From Anaerolineae bacterium (GTDB taxonomy: Bacteria > Chloroflexota > Anaerolineae > JAFGEY01), in contig JAFGJF010000683.1 in NCBI GenBank assembly GCA_016929205.1, forward strand, positions 1 through 21,992: a stretch of DNA of 21,992 nucleotides. Direction: 5' to 3'. A program made the position numbers and the translations under genes. Shown one piece after another: positions 8,226 to 15,969 of this stretch. Within the stretch, counting starts at the first letter, position 1. Each line of letters starts with the position of its first letter. Under the pieces are notes generated by a model, which was given only the letters and a program-made list of their open reading frames with translations, made no database searches and was not told the origin of the DNA.

Positions 8226-9820
8226 TATTTTCCTGGTTCCGATTCAGATTCAAACCCAGATTCCGGTTCAGGCTCTCGATCGCTGGCTTGTTCTACTCCC
8301 GAACGAACAAACCGAATGTGTGGCCAGCGCCACTTTCTGTTTGAAGCACGATCTCGCTCAACGCTTGCGTGCCTGGGCAAACGAATGGTGTATTCGCCCT
8401 GCCAGGCCCTGGTCAATTCCTGAATGGCTGCAAACAAGATCCAGGACAAGACAAAGCTGACCAACACAACGGCGATGATGCCAATGACCTGTGCCTGGAA
8501 TTGTCCCGGCCAATCGCTCGCCGCGCCTGGCGCGGCCCAATACCCGGCGATCCCCGAGGCGCTGCTGCCATCCGCCTGGTTCCAGCTCTGTCCGGCGTGA
8601 CCATCGGTCAACAATCCCACAGCCAACAAGCCACACAACGCGGGAATAGCATACGTAGCGATGACTGACGTTGAGTCATCGATCCGGAACAGATGCTCAA
8701 CCACGTATTGCACCAAAGGCACCATCAAGCCAACACCTGCCCCAAGAGCCAGTGCTGCCCAGAACGGCATAAAAGGCACGCCAGCACCAACAGCGACGAG
8801 CGCGCCGAGCGCACCTCGCGCGACCATCAGCGTATTGGCTTGCCCGGTCACTAACCAGCTGTAGGTACCGCTGACAAAGGCGCCGCCGGCGACGGCCAGC
8901 ATCGTGCCGATTGACATATCCAGGATCGACATACTCTCCAAACCAGACACAACCGCAAACGGCGTGCTCGCTCCCCAGCCAATCCATCCCACGATTACCA
9001 ACCAGGCGCCTATCGTTGCCAGGACTGGCAAATGCAGGCCAGGCATCGACACATAGGGTTCGGACTCGAGATCGGTCACAGTCCCAGCATATGTTGAACG
9101 CGCGTATGAACGAGCACCAAAAGCCAGCATACCAGCCAACGCGCTCGACGCACCGGCAAGATAGACGGCTCCAACGCCCCCGAAATCGACAAAGCCATGT
9201 CCCAATTGAGCATTGCTCCCCATCGTGGCCAGCCAGCCACCGCCCCACGTCCAATTGCCCAACATACTATAGACAAAAGCCGCCAAGGTGCCGCCCAAAA
9301 ACATCGCCACTGGCTTGGCCCGGCCCTGTAGTGACCAAAGGGGGATAGCAACTGCCGTGGTCATCCAGGGCAACTGGGCAAAAAACAATTCTAATGCCGA
9401 AGGTGTGGATGCTGCACCACGCAGCATGTACCCTTCCAGCCCCAACACGCCACCGCCGGCCCACGCCGCATTGGACAGCTTCCACACCCACTCGCGTTTC
9501 AACCCCGCCAGACCGGGGTCGTGGGCAAAGAAAAACCCCGCGCCACCAAATTGAAAGGCAAAACCACACAGCCAGTAACCAATAACGGTTACGCTCACCG
9601 CCAACCAGCCGACACGAATGACAGCAGAGGTTTGCTCTGGAGGCACCGCACCACAAGCCAACACGCCAAGCCCGAGCGGCACAAGCCAGGCCAAAGCAAC
9701 CGGCCATAGGGAAATGTCTTGCGCGCTTTGCGGCTGACCATCATCTGCCCAAACCACCACTTCCGTCGCCGTCAAGATAATAAACAGAGCCAAGATCGCA
9801 CACGCCAAGCGTTGAAACAA
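8225..9820 (-). CDS. Amt/Mep/Rh-fold membrane protein lacking the twin pore histidines
   Basis: A 531-residue polytopic membrane protein. The N-terminus is a signal peptide (hydrophobic residues 5-24, likely cleavage after VVVWA). About eleven hydrophobic segments follow, with ammonium-transporter landmarks: WTWGGGW (AmtB Trp148 region), HGFVDFGGVGAVYLAG (AmtB Asp160/His168 region, Asp212 kept) and RIDDSTSVIATYAIPALCG (AmtB His318 region). Both pore histidines are Tyr here (Tyr220, Tyr390), so ordinary ammonium conduction is doubtful. The C-terminal tail is acidic and low in complexity (EPEPESGFESESEPGK), encoded by GATTCAGATTC-like repeats. The start is TTG 9820: GAGGAGGGG lies just upstream and the signal peptide begins there. 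The open frame extends to 9985, but that part crosses the promoter. No glnK/PII gene is adjacent. Transport of another small molecule, or a sensory role, is inference. Confidence 0.8.
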   Translation of the reverse strand: MFQRLACAILALFIILTATEVVVWADDGQPQSAQDISLWPVALAWLVPLGLGVLACGAVPPEQTSAVIRVGWLAVSVTVIGYWLCGFAFQFGGAGFFFAHDPGLAGLKREWVWKLSNAAWAGGGVLGLEGYMLRGAASTPSALELFFAQLPWMTTAVAIPLWSLQGRAKPVAMFLGGTLAAFVYSMLGNWTWGGGWLATMGSNAQLGHGFVDFGGVGAVYLAGASSALAGMLAFGARSYARSTYAGTVTDLESEPYVSMPGLHLPVLATIGAWLVIVGWIGWGASTPFAVVSGLESMSILDMSIGTMLAVAGGAFVSGTYSWLVTGQANTLMVARGALGALVAVGAGVPFMPFWAALALGAGVGLMVPLVQYVVEHLFRIDDSTSVIATYAIPALCGLLAVGLLTDGHAGQSWNQADGSSASGIAGYWAAPGAASDWPGQFQAQVIGIIAVVLVSFVLSWILFAAIQELTRAWQGEYTIRLPRHASVERDRASNRKWRWPHIRFVRSGVEQASDREPEPESGFESESEPGK

Positions 9821-9857
9821 CGTCCCCTCCTCGCCAATCTCTAAACCCAAGTTCGAA

Positions 9858-9886
9858 ATTATACCACGATTGTAAAAGGAGTACAA
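9858..9886 (-). promoter_or_regulatory. Extended -10 promoter for the Amt-like gene
   Basis: On the minus strand TATAAT (9858-9863) is preceded by TGG, making an extended -10, with a weak -35 TTGTAC (9881-9886) 17 bp further upstream. Transcription would start near 9851 and leave a leader of about 30 nt that holds the GAGGAGGGG ribosome site for TTG 9820. This supports the short N-terminus. It is divergent from the glycosyltransferase promoter in the same 249-bp gap. Confidence 0.7.
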
Positions 9887-10008
9887 AGAGCATTGGAGAT
9901 TGGACATATATAGCGACGTAACGCGAATCCTTGCAAACTGCCATTGTAAAGGCCTCTGTGCCTGGAGCCATCTCCAATGACACAAGTACTTTCATCCGCG
10001 ACTTTCGT

Positions 10009-10037
10009 TTGACCCTCCATTCCCTTTATGCTACAAT
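10009..10037 (+). promoter_or_regulatory. Sigma-70-type promoter for the glycosyltransferase pair
   Basis: TTGACC (10009-10014), a 17-bp spacer and TACAAT (10032-10037) preceded by TGC (extended -10) form a strong promoter. Transcription would start near 10044, about 26 nt before ATG 10070. Between this promoter and the divergent one at 9858-9886 I see no clear operator. Confidence 0.75.
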
Positions 10038-10069
10038 AGCCTCCGATCTTGATATTGATGGGAAAAAGT

Positions 10070-11008
10070 ATGCTTGATTTGGCAATCATCATCGTAAATT
10101 ATCGCACACCGCGTCTGCTGCGTGATTGTTTGCATTCCATTTACGCCAGCGAAGGTGATTTTGGGTACGAGGTTTGCGTTATCGATAACTGCTCGCGCGA
10201 TAACAGTTGCAGCATAGTCGAGGCCGAGTTTCCACAAACCAAGTTGATCGCCAGCGATATCAACGGCGGGTACCCATATGCCAACAACCTGGGCTTGCGT
10301 TCACTTGGCTTTCAGGAGCCGGCATCCTCCCTTGCTGCTGACAAGCTATTACCTCGTTATGTGCTGTTGCTGAATCCCGATACCAAGTTACCGCCAACGG
10401 CACTGGGCGAGATGCTTGCTTATATGGATGCACACCCGGATACAGGCATCGCCGGCCCACGATTGGTACAGCAAGATGGATCTCTGGACAAGGCATGTCG
10501 TCGCTCGTTTCCATCGCCAATGGTCTCATTTTATCATATTATCGGCCTGAGCAAGCTCTTTCCCAAGAGCGAACGTTTTGCCAGATACAACATGACCTAT
10601 CTCGATCCGGCCGTGTCGACTGAGGTTGATGCCGTAAACGGTGCGTTCATGATCGTACGCCGGGAAGCAATCCAACAAGTTGGTCTGCTCGATGAGACGC
10701 TCTTTATGTACGCCGAAGACATCGATTGGGCATTTCGGATCAAACAGGCCGGGTGGAAAGTGTATTACAAAGCCGACGTCACCGTGCTGCATTACAAAGG
10801 TGCAGCCAGCAGACACAGCCGCAAAGCACGTTACGAATTTTACCGGGCAATGTACGTCTTTTACCAAAAGCATTACGCAGCCAGCACGCCCTTTTTGTTA
10901 GGCTGGTTGATTGTACTGGGCATTCTTGTAAAGGGTGGCTTGGCCATGGCCATCGAAATCGTTCGCAGTCCGAGACAACCTGTTGTCGCCGTGGAGGAAG
11001 GGGTATGA
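10070..11008 (+). CDS. Family 2 glycosyltransferase (WbbL/rhamnosyltransferase-like)
   Basis: The 312-residue protein begins with the GT2 nucleotide-sugar fold (LAIIIVNYRTP, residues 4-14; VIDNCSRDNS, 37-46). The metal/nucleotide site is at 101-105 (LNPDT), and the acceptor-side motif reads NGAFMIVRREA followed by LFMYAEDIDW (E216-D217) and HYKGAAS. This is the pattern of WbbL-type transferases that add a sugar, often rhamnose, to a lipid-linked acceptor at the inner face of the membrane. A hydrophobic helix near the C-terminus (FLLGWLIVLGILVKGGLAMA) may anchor it. ATG 10070 is preferred over TTG 10049 and ATG 10058: it has GGGA 6 nt upstream and the fold begins at residue 4. Its TGA overlaps the next ATG (ATGA), so the pair is translationally coupled and probably acts on one surface glycan. 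The sugar donor is not determinable. Confidence 0.88.
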   Translation: MLDLAIIIVNYRTPRLLRDCLHSIYASEGDFGYEVCVIDNCSRDNSCSIVEAEFPQTKLIASDINGGYPYANNLGLRSLGFQEPASSLAADKLLPRYVLLLNPDTKLPPTALGEMLAYMDAHPDTGIAGPRLVQQDGSLDKACRRSFPSPMVSFYHIIGLSKLFPKSERFARYNMTYLDPAVSTEVDAVNGAFMIVRREAIQQVGLLDETLFMYAEDIDWAFRIKQAGWKVYYKADVTVLHYKGAASRHSRKARYEFYRAMYVFYQKHYAASTPFLLGWLIVLGILVKGGLAMAIEIVRSPRQPVVAVEEGV

Positions 11009-12429
11009 TTGAGCAGATCAAGTCAAACGCCGATTCGCTTTTTACAACCACGTTGGTTCTGACGGACGCGGTGCTTATTGGCCTCGCTTTCTACATCGCC
11101 TACCAGTTACGGCTGCTCATCTACTGGCCCACGCCGCCGGAGCACATCGGGGTCTTTGGGGAATACCTGGGAATGATGGTCATCCAAATGCTCTCTATCT
11201 TGAGCACCGCAGCATTTTACAACCTGTATCGAGAACAGCGCTCACACCAATGGATAGACGATGTGACCGCCATCGCCGGGACAGTTTCCATCGGCACGTT
11301 GATCGCCATTGCCTTGACGTCACTGGCCTTCAAGAACACGTTGCTCGAATTGGATTATTCGCGCGGCATGGTTATCTATGCCTGGGTACTTACCATCCTG
11401 CTGATTAGTACCGGACACGTTATCCATCGTCGCACACGCGCCTACCTGCGGGGGCATGGTTGGGCAGAAGAACACGTGCTGGTCGTGGGCAGCGGCGAAG
11501 TAGGACAGATGATCATCCAAAAACTGATCGCATCGCCGGAAAGCGGCTATCGGCTGATCGGCGTCGTCAACGATAATCCCGGCGGCCGCATCCAAGGCAT
11601 TCCGGTTCTCGGCACAGTCGATCAGTTGCCCGAACTGATCCACGAACTCGAGATCACCGAGGTGATTGTCGGCGAACCCGACGCGAGCCATCAAGAATTG
11701 CTACGCATCATCTCGTTATGTGAGCGTGGCAGACGGGTCAATGTCAAGATTTTTCCAGACTTTTTCCAGATTATAGCCTCGACTATGAGCATCGATGACT
11801 TGAATGGCCTGCCCTTGCTCACTGTGCGCGACACGACAATGCATGGGTGGAAACAAGGATTCAAACGAGCAATCGACCTCGTGGGCGCAGGCGTTGGTAT
11901 GGTATGCCTGTCGCCGTTTTTATTGTTTGTCGCCTTGTTGATCAAACTGGACTCACCCGGTCCAGTCTTTTACGCTCAAGAACGGATGGGGCTAGACGGC
12001 GCCCCCTTTTGGTGCTTAAAATTCCGATCGATGCGCCAGGACGCCGAAAAGGATGGCCCCGGCTGGACCACCGAAGACGACCCGCGCCGCACCAAATTGG
12101 GCGAATTGTTGCGCCGCACCAATGTGGATGAATTGCCACAGTTGATCAACGTACTGCTAGGAGAAATGAGTCTCGTCGGCCCGCGACCCGAGCGCCCCGT
12201 TTACGTCGAGCAATTCCGTCGCAGCATTCCGCGTTATATGGAACGGCACCGGGAAAAAGCGGGAATGACTGGCTGGGCACAGATCCATGGATTGCGCGGA
12301 GATACATCAATATCAGAACGACTCAAATACGATCTATGGTATGTCGAAAACTGGTCGTTGTGGTTGGATATCAAGATTTTGCTCAGGTCGTCACTGTTTT
12401 TCTTTGGTTCTCACAAGAACGCGTATTGA
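11005..12429 (+). CDS. Polyprenyl-phosphate sugar-1-phosphate transferase (WbaP/CpsE type)
   Basis: The 474-residue protein has several N-terminal membrane helices (first about residues 13-35). A central Rossmann-like region (HVLVVGSGEVGQMI, about 155-168) is typical of the CoA-binding_3 segment. The C-terminal catalytic domain starts near residue 286 (FKRAIDLVGAGVG) and carries SPGPVFYAQERMG, LKFRSM and DELPQLINVLLGEMSLVGPRP (375-395). The Asp-Glu of DELPQ is the catalytic dyad in this phosphoglycosyltransferase family. Such enzymes load the first sugar phosphate onto undecaprenyl phosphate, starting exopolysaccharide or O-antigen assembly. ATG 11005 overlaps the upstream stop and follows GGAGGAAGGGG. 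An in-frame extension to 10726 lies entirely inside the glycosyltransferase gene and is rejected. No Wzx, Wzy or export genes follow in the window. Confidence 0.92.
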   Translation: MIEQIKSNADSLFTTTLVLTDAVLIGLAFYIAYQLRLLIYWPTPPEHIGVFGEYLGMMVIQMLSILSTAAFYNLYREQRSHQWIDDVTAIAGTVSIGTLIAIALTSLAFKNTLLELDYSRGMVIYAWVLTILLISTGHVIHRRTRAYLRGHGWAEEHVLVVGSGEVGQMIIQKLIASPESGYRLIGVVNDNPGGRIQGIPVLGTVDQLPELIHELEITEVIVGEPDASHQELLRIISLCERGRRVNVKIFPDFFQIIASTMSIDDLNGLPLLTVRDTTMHGWKQGFKRAIDLVGAGVGMVCLSPFLLFVALLIKLDSPGPVFYAQERMGLDGAPFWCLKFRSMRQDAEKDGPGWTTEDDPRRTKLGELLRRTNVDELPQLINVLLGEMSLVGPRPERPVYVEQFRRSIPRYMERHREKAGMTGWAQIHGLRGDTSISERLKYDLWYVENWSLWLDIKILLRSSLFFFGSHKNAY

Positions 12430-12441
12430 GCCTTGGATCGC

Positions 12442-12963
12442 CTAGCTCAAGAACTGATTATCGAGCCAAGGCAAAAGCAGGACAAGCAACGCCGGGACGG
12501 ATATCAACACGGTCGCATCCAGGACCAGCTTTTGTGCAAGCTCGCGCTGGACAACGCGGTTCATTTCCATGCCATCCCAGATCTCAAACGCCCGGCCCAG
12601 CCGCTTTGAGCGTCTAAAGATGTACCCCTCGTCATCCAGCGAGGTCGTAAAACGCAAGAACTCGGGTAGAGGATTCTTTGTCCGCTTGGATATGACTGGC
12701 GTCAAGAGACGGCACAGCTCCAGTTTATCCGGCCAATGCACGACCGGATAAGCGACCTGATTCAAATAACGCTGGTCTTTTCTGGGCGACAACACACGAT
12801 AGTGCGTGCCATCCAGCAATTCGATGCGAGCCTTGGGATTAAAGAATCCCTTGAGTATCACCCTGCCTGCGCCTGGCACATTGTATTGTTCTTTCAAGAT
12901 CGGGACTGCGTTTTCGAGGTAAAAAGACACAGTTGTCTCAGGCTCAAGGTATGCAAGTTGCAC
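12442..12963 (-). CDS. Unrecognised protein with a C-terminal membrane anchor
   Basis: A 173-residue protein that I do not assign to a family. The body is mixed in charge and looks soluble, with segments such as VPGAGRVILKGFF, RIELLDGTHYRVL and LDDEGYIFRRSKRLGRAFEIWDG that suggest beta strands. The last 25 residues contain a strong hydrophobic helix (LVLDATVLISVPALLVLLL), so it is probably tail-anchored with the body in the cytoplasm. GTG 12963 is chosen because GGAGG lies 8 nt upstream; an ATG at 12993 is in frame but has no such site. It is convergent with the sugar transferase gene (12 nt between stops) and divergent from tilS. The long open frame, clear ribosome site and composition support a real gene. 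Confidence 0.65.
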   Translation of the reverse strand: MQLAYLEPETTVSFYLENAVPILKEQYNVPGAGRVILKGFFNPKARIELLDGTHYRVLSPRKDQRYLNQVAYPVVHWPDKLELCRLLTPVISKRTKNPLPEFLRFTTSLDDEGYIFRRSKRLGRAFEIWDGMEMNRVVQRELAQKLVLDATVLISVPALLVLLLPWLDNQFLS

Positions 12964-13082
12964 TATAAGCACCTCCATCGGGGTTGGGCACAAACGTTCT
13001 TGCGGCCAATCATAACTGACCAGAGTCCGATTAGGGAAACGCAGTCAGTATAACAGCATTTTGCTCAGGTGGCAAACATCAA

Positions 13083-14555
13083 GTGGGTATGCAAGACCAG
13101 GTTATTCAGTTTATACAAAGCGAACGTCTCCTCTCGGCAGGCGACAACGTCGTCATTGGCGTGTCGGGCGGGCCGGATTCACTTTGCCTTCTGCACCTGT
13201 TCGACAAATGCCGGGACAGGCTGGCAATCAGACTGCACGTTGCCCACCTGAACCATCTGATCAGAGGAACAGACGCAGAAGCAGATGCCGAATTTGTGGC
13301 CTCTTTTGCCGCACAGCTAGATGTACCGTGCACGATCGCAAAGTGCGACATACCAGCCATTGCCCGGCGAAACAAGCTAGCAATCGAGGAAGCGGCGCGG
13401 CGCGCCCGCTATGCGTTTCTGATGCAGGTAGCGAGTCAGATCGGCGCTACACGCATCGCTGTGGGACACAATGCCGACGATCAAAGCGAAACGATCCTGA
13501 TGCATTGGCTGCGTGGTGCCGGTCTGGCAGGGTTGAGGGGGATGCTGCCCGCCACGCCTATGGCCGATCTCCGTTTGATCGCCCCGCCAACCCTTATACA
13601 GGAGCGCGATACCTGGCTGATCCGCCCCCTGCTCCAGACGCCACGCGCCGAAATCGAGCACTATTGCACACAGCACAATCTGAACCCACGATTTGATCGC
13701 TCCAACCTGGACACGACGCTCTTTCGCAACAAGCTGCGCCACGAGCTGCTACCCTACCTGGAGCAAGTGTACAAACCAAATTTCAGCGCCATCCTGCGCC
13801 GCAGCGCGCAGGTCATCCGTGAAGACTATGACCTGTTGAGCCAGTTGCGTAATGACGCCTGGGAACGCACGATCGTGTACCTCACTACTCAAGTGGTCGC
13901 CTTCGACAGGGCAATTTGGCGATCGTTGCATCACGCCACGCAACGGGCACTGGTGCGCCAAGCCGTGCAGCATTTGCGCTGGAACCTGCGCGATGTGAAC
14001 TTTGAACACGTTAAAGCAGCGGTGGAGGGTGCGCGACAAGGCCAGGTCGGCGCACGGGCCACGCTTCCGCGCGGGCTGATGCTTACCGTCGGATATGACC
14101 GGTTGTTCATTGCCGATGCAGAATACATTCCTCCGCCCGATTTTCCGGCACTGACTCGCGATCGCCTGGAGCTAGCCGTCCCCGGTTCAACGGCACTGCC
14201 CGATGAGAACGGTTGTGTGCAGGTGACTGTCGTCCCTGCCCAAACACTCTCTGGTTGGGAAAAAAACGACGATGTGTGGTGTGCTTTTGTTGACGCCGAT
14301 GTATTGGGCCCACAGCCTGCCTTGCGACGTCGACGCGACGGCGACCGCTTTTGCCCACTGGGTATGAAAGGCAGAAAAAAACTGGTCAGTGAACTACTGG
14401 TCAACGAAAAGGTGCCGGCCTGGTGGCGAGATGAGGTGCCACTGCTGGTCAGGCCAGATGACGAGATCGTGTGGGTGTGCGGCTGGCGCATAGACGAACG
14501 GGCCAAGATCGGCGAACACACGTCGCGCGTCGCCATCATTCGCTTCGAGAAATAG
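13083..14555 (+). CDS. tilS: tRNA(Ile)-lysidine synthase
   Basis: The 490-residue protein begins with the N-type ATP pyrophosphatase loop VSGGPDSL (residues 27-34). It also has the family HLNHLIRGTDAEADA, IAVGHNADDQSETILMHWLRGAGLAGLRGM and a C-terminal TilS substrate-binding domain (LRRRRDGDRFCPLGMKGRKKL through GWRIDERAKI). TilS attaches lysine to C34 of the CAU-anticodon isoleucine tRNA, so it reads AUA, and it is normally essential. The start is uncertain by two codons: GTG 13083 has AGGTGG 10 nt upstream, while ATG 13089 is further from it. The 119-bp gap upstream is shared with the divergent gene at 12442-12963. A TATAAC at 13049-13054 could be a -10, but no good -35 accompanies it. It lies 17 nt before the LuxR-Kelch gene. 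Confidence 0.95.
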   Translation: MGMQDQVIQFIQSERLLSAGDNVVIGVSGGPDSLCLLHLFDKCRDRLAIRLHVAHLNHLIRGTDAEADAEFVASFAAQLDVPCTIAKCDIPAIARRNKLAIEEAARRARYAFLMQVASQIGATRIAVGHNADDQSETILMHWLRGAGLAGLRGMLPATPMADLRLIAPPTLIQERDTWLIRPLLQTPRAEIEHYCTQHNLNPRFDRSNLDTTLFRNKLRHELLPYLEQVYKPNFSAILRRSAQVIREDYDLLSQLRNDAWERTIVYLTTQVVAFDRAIWRSLHHATQRALVRQAVQHLRWNLRDVNFEHVKAAVEGARQGQVGARATLPRGLMLTVGYDRLFIADAEYIPPPDFPALTRDRLELAVPGSTALPDENGCVQVTVVPAQTLSGWEKNDDVWCAFVDADVLGPQPALRRRRDGDRFCPLGMKGRKKLVSELLVNEKVPAWWRDEVPLLVRPDDEIVWVCGWRIDERAKIGEHTSRVAIIRFEK

Positions 14556-14572
14556 AGAGACAAAACAACGCT

Positions 14573-15943
14573 ATGTCACAAACAGAGATCGAACAACTGA
14601 GCGAACGCGAATCCGAGTTGGTCGAACTATTGAGCGAGGGGATGAGCAATCGTGAGATCGCGCAAAAGCTGCACATCAGTCCCAATACAGTCAAGGTTCA
14701 CTTGCGCAACATCTATGCCAAGCTGGACGTTCGTTCGCGAACCGAAGCAACAAGGGTCGCCCTCGAAAGTGGACTGGTCAGGCTGCGGGTCGAGCAAACA
14801 GATATCTCTCTGGCAAGCGAACAGACAAGTGTCGAGGATAACAGGCTGGAACTGGACAGCGTCCAACAAGCAATGGCTTTCGCCCCTTTTGCTCAATGGA
14901 AACGAACCTATTTGATCGCCGCCGCGCTTGTGGTTGCCATTGGCCTGTGGGTGACCTGGTCTCTGCCGGCCGCGCCCGATCTCGCCCCGTCCGCAGCGAC
15001 TTCGGCACCCAGGCTGCCGATGCCGGGCCAGTCGCGCTGGAAAACACTCGCCCAGATGCCGACACCGCGAAGCAAACTGGCTGCGGTGTTCCACGACAAC
15101 CGCGTGTTTGCCATTGGTGGCGAAACAGCCGGTGGCGCTGTCAGCGACATCGTCGAAATCTTTGATCCAGAGCAGAACCGGTGGACGAGTGGCGCAAACA
15201 AAATCACGCCCGTAGCGGACATAGGTGCAGTGGTTTTATACGGTAAGCTATTCGTGCCCGGAGGACGTCTGGCCGATGAAACGATGACCAACCGGCTCGA
15301 GGTATACGAACCGGACAATGGGCCATCGGGAGCGTGGCAGTCGGCCGGGAACATGCCTGATGCACGATGCGCCTATGCGATCACGGTCTACGAAGGTGAA
15401 TTGTATTTATTTGGCGGCTGGGACGGCACTACCGTCCTGACCACGTCCTATGTCTATAACGCTCGCCAGGACCAATGGCACGAATTGACACCGATGCCAA
15501 CCGGCCGAGCCTATGCCGCCGCTGGAGCGATCGGCCAATATATTTACGTCGTGGGAGGAGAGGACGGCCAGGCAGAATTGTCGACCTGTGAGGTATACGA
15601 TCCCAACACGAATGGCTGGGACACGTGCCCGCCAATGCGTCAACCACGAAACGGCATTGGTGCGGCGGTGATCGATGACAAGCTGCACGTGGTTGGCGGA
15701 AAACGCCGCCAAGACGACCCCGTGTTTGCAAACGAGTTCCTGGAGCTGAGCAACACCGATCCCACAGCGGGCGAGTGGAAACCTTTTGCCTCGCCGTTGT
15801 TTCAGGAATGGCTCTATCCGGGTATCGCGGCAAGCGACACAACCCTGTACACCATCGGCGGAAAGGAAAAAGAGACGATAGGCAGCACGCGTGCTTATAG
15901 CGTCATTTATCGTATTTACCTGCCAGGCGTACCGGGAAACTAG
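14573..15943 (+). CDS. Membrane-tethered LuxR-type HTH protein with Kelch propeller
   Basis: A 456-residue protein. Residues 8-65 are a GerE/LuxR helix-turn-helix (LSERESELVELLSEGMSNRE, then KLHISPNTVKVHLRNIYAKL). A linker of about 45 residues leads to one membrane helix (about 113-132, TYLIAAALVVAIGLWVTWSL). From about 155 to the end there are six Kelch-type repeats, each with a G-G pair (AIGGE, VPGGR, LFGGW, VVGGE, VVGGK, TIGGK) and a final Trp such as QNRW, QDQW or TNGW; together they fit one six-bladed beta-propeller. By the positive-inside rule the HTH should be cytoplasmic and the propeller outside. The layout recalls ToxR/CadC one-component regulators, but with unrelated domains. ATG 14573 follows tilS by 17 nt with only a weak ribosome site; an extension to 14471 would lie inside tilS. 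Ligand and target promoters are unknown. Confidence 0.88.
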   Translation: MSQTEIEQLSERESELVELLSEGMSNREIAQKLHISPNTVKVHLRNIYAKLDVRSRTEATRVALESGLVRLRVEQTDISLASEQTSVEDNRLELDSVQQAMAFAPFAQWKRTYLIAAALVVAIGLWVTWSLPAAPDLAPSAATSAPRLPMPGQSRWKTLAQMPTPRSKLAAVFHDNRVFAIGGETAGGAVSDIVEIFDPEQNRWTSGANKITPVADIGAVVLYGKLFVPGGRLADETMTNRLEVYEPDNGPSGAWQSAGNMPDARCAYAITVYEGELYLFGGWDGTTVLTTSYVYNARQDQWHELTPMPTGRAYAAAGAIGQYIYVVGGEDGQAELSTCEVYDPNTNGWDTCPPMRQPRNGIGAAVIDDKLHVVGGKRRQDDPVFANEFLELSNTDPTAGEWKPFASPLFQEWLYPGIAASDTTLYTIGGKEKETIGSTRAYSVIYRIYLPGVPGN

Positions 15944-15969
15944 GGTTTTACAATCAAAGCGGAGGCAAC

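Noticed and set aside
8238..8275. GATTCAGATTC-type repeats as a separate repeat element
   Set aside because: They lie in frame in the Amt-like gene and explain its acidic Glu/Ser/Pro tail.
9821..9985. N-terminal extension of the Amt-like protein up to 9985
   Set aside because: It crosses the extended -10 promoter at 9858-9886 and encodes no signal peptide. TTG 9820 has a strong ribosome site and begins a signal peptide.
10726..11004. N-terminal extension of the sugar transferase inside the glycosyltransferase gene
   Set aside because: It is a different frame of a well-supported gene. ATG 11005 has an excellent ribosome site and overlaps the upstream stop.
13026..13054. Promoter for tilS with TATAAC as -10
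   Set aside because: The hexamer at the expected -35 position (TCCGAT) does not resemble TTGACA.
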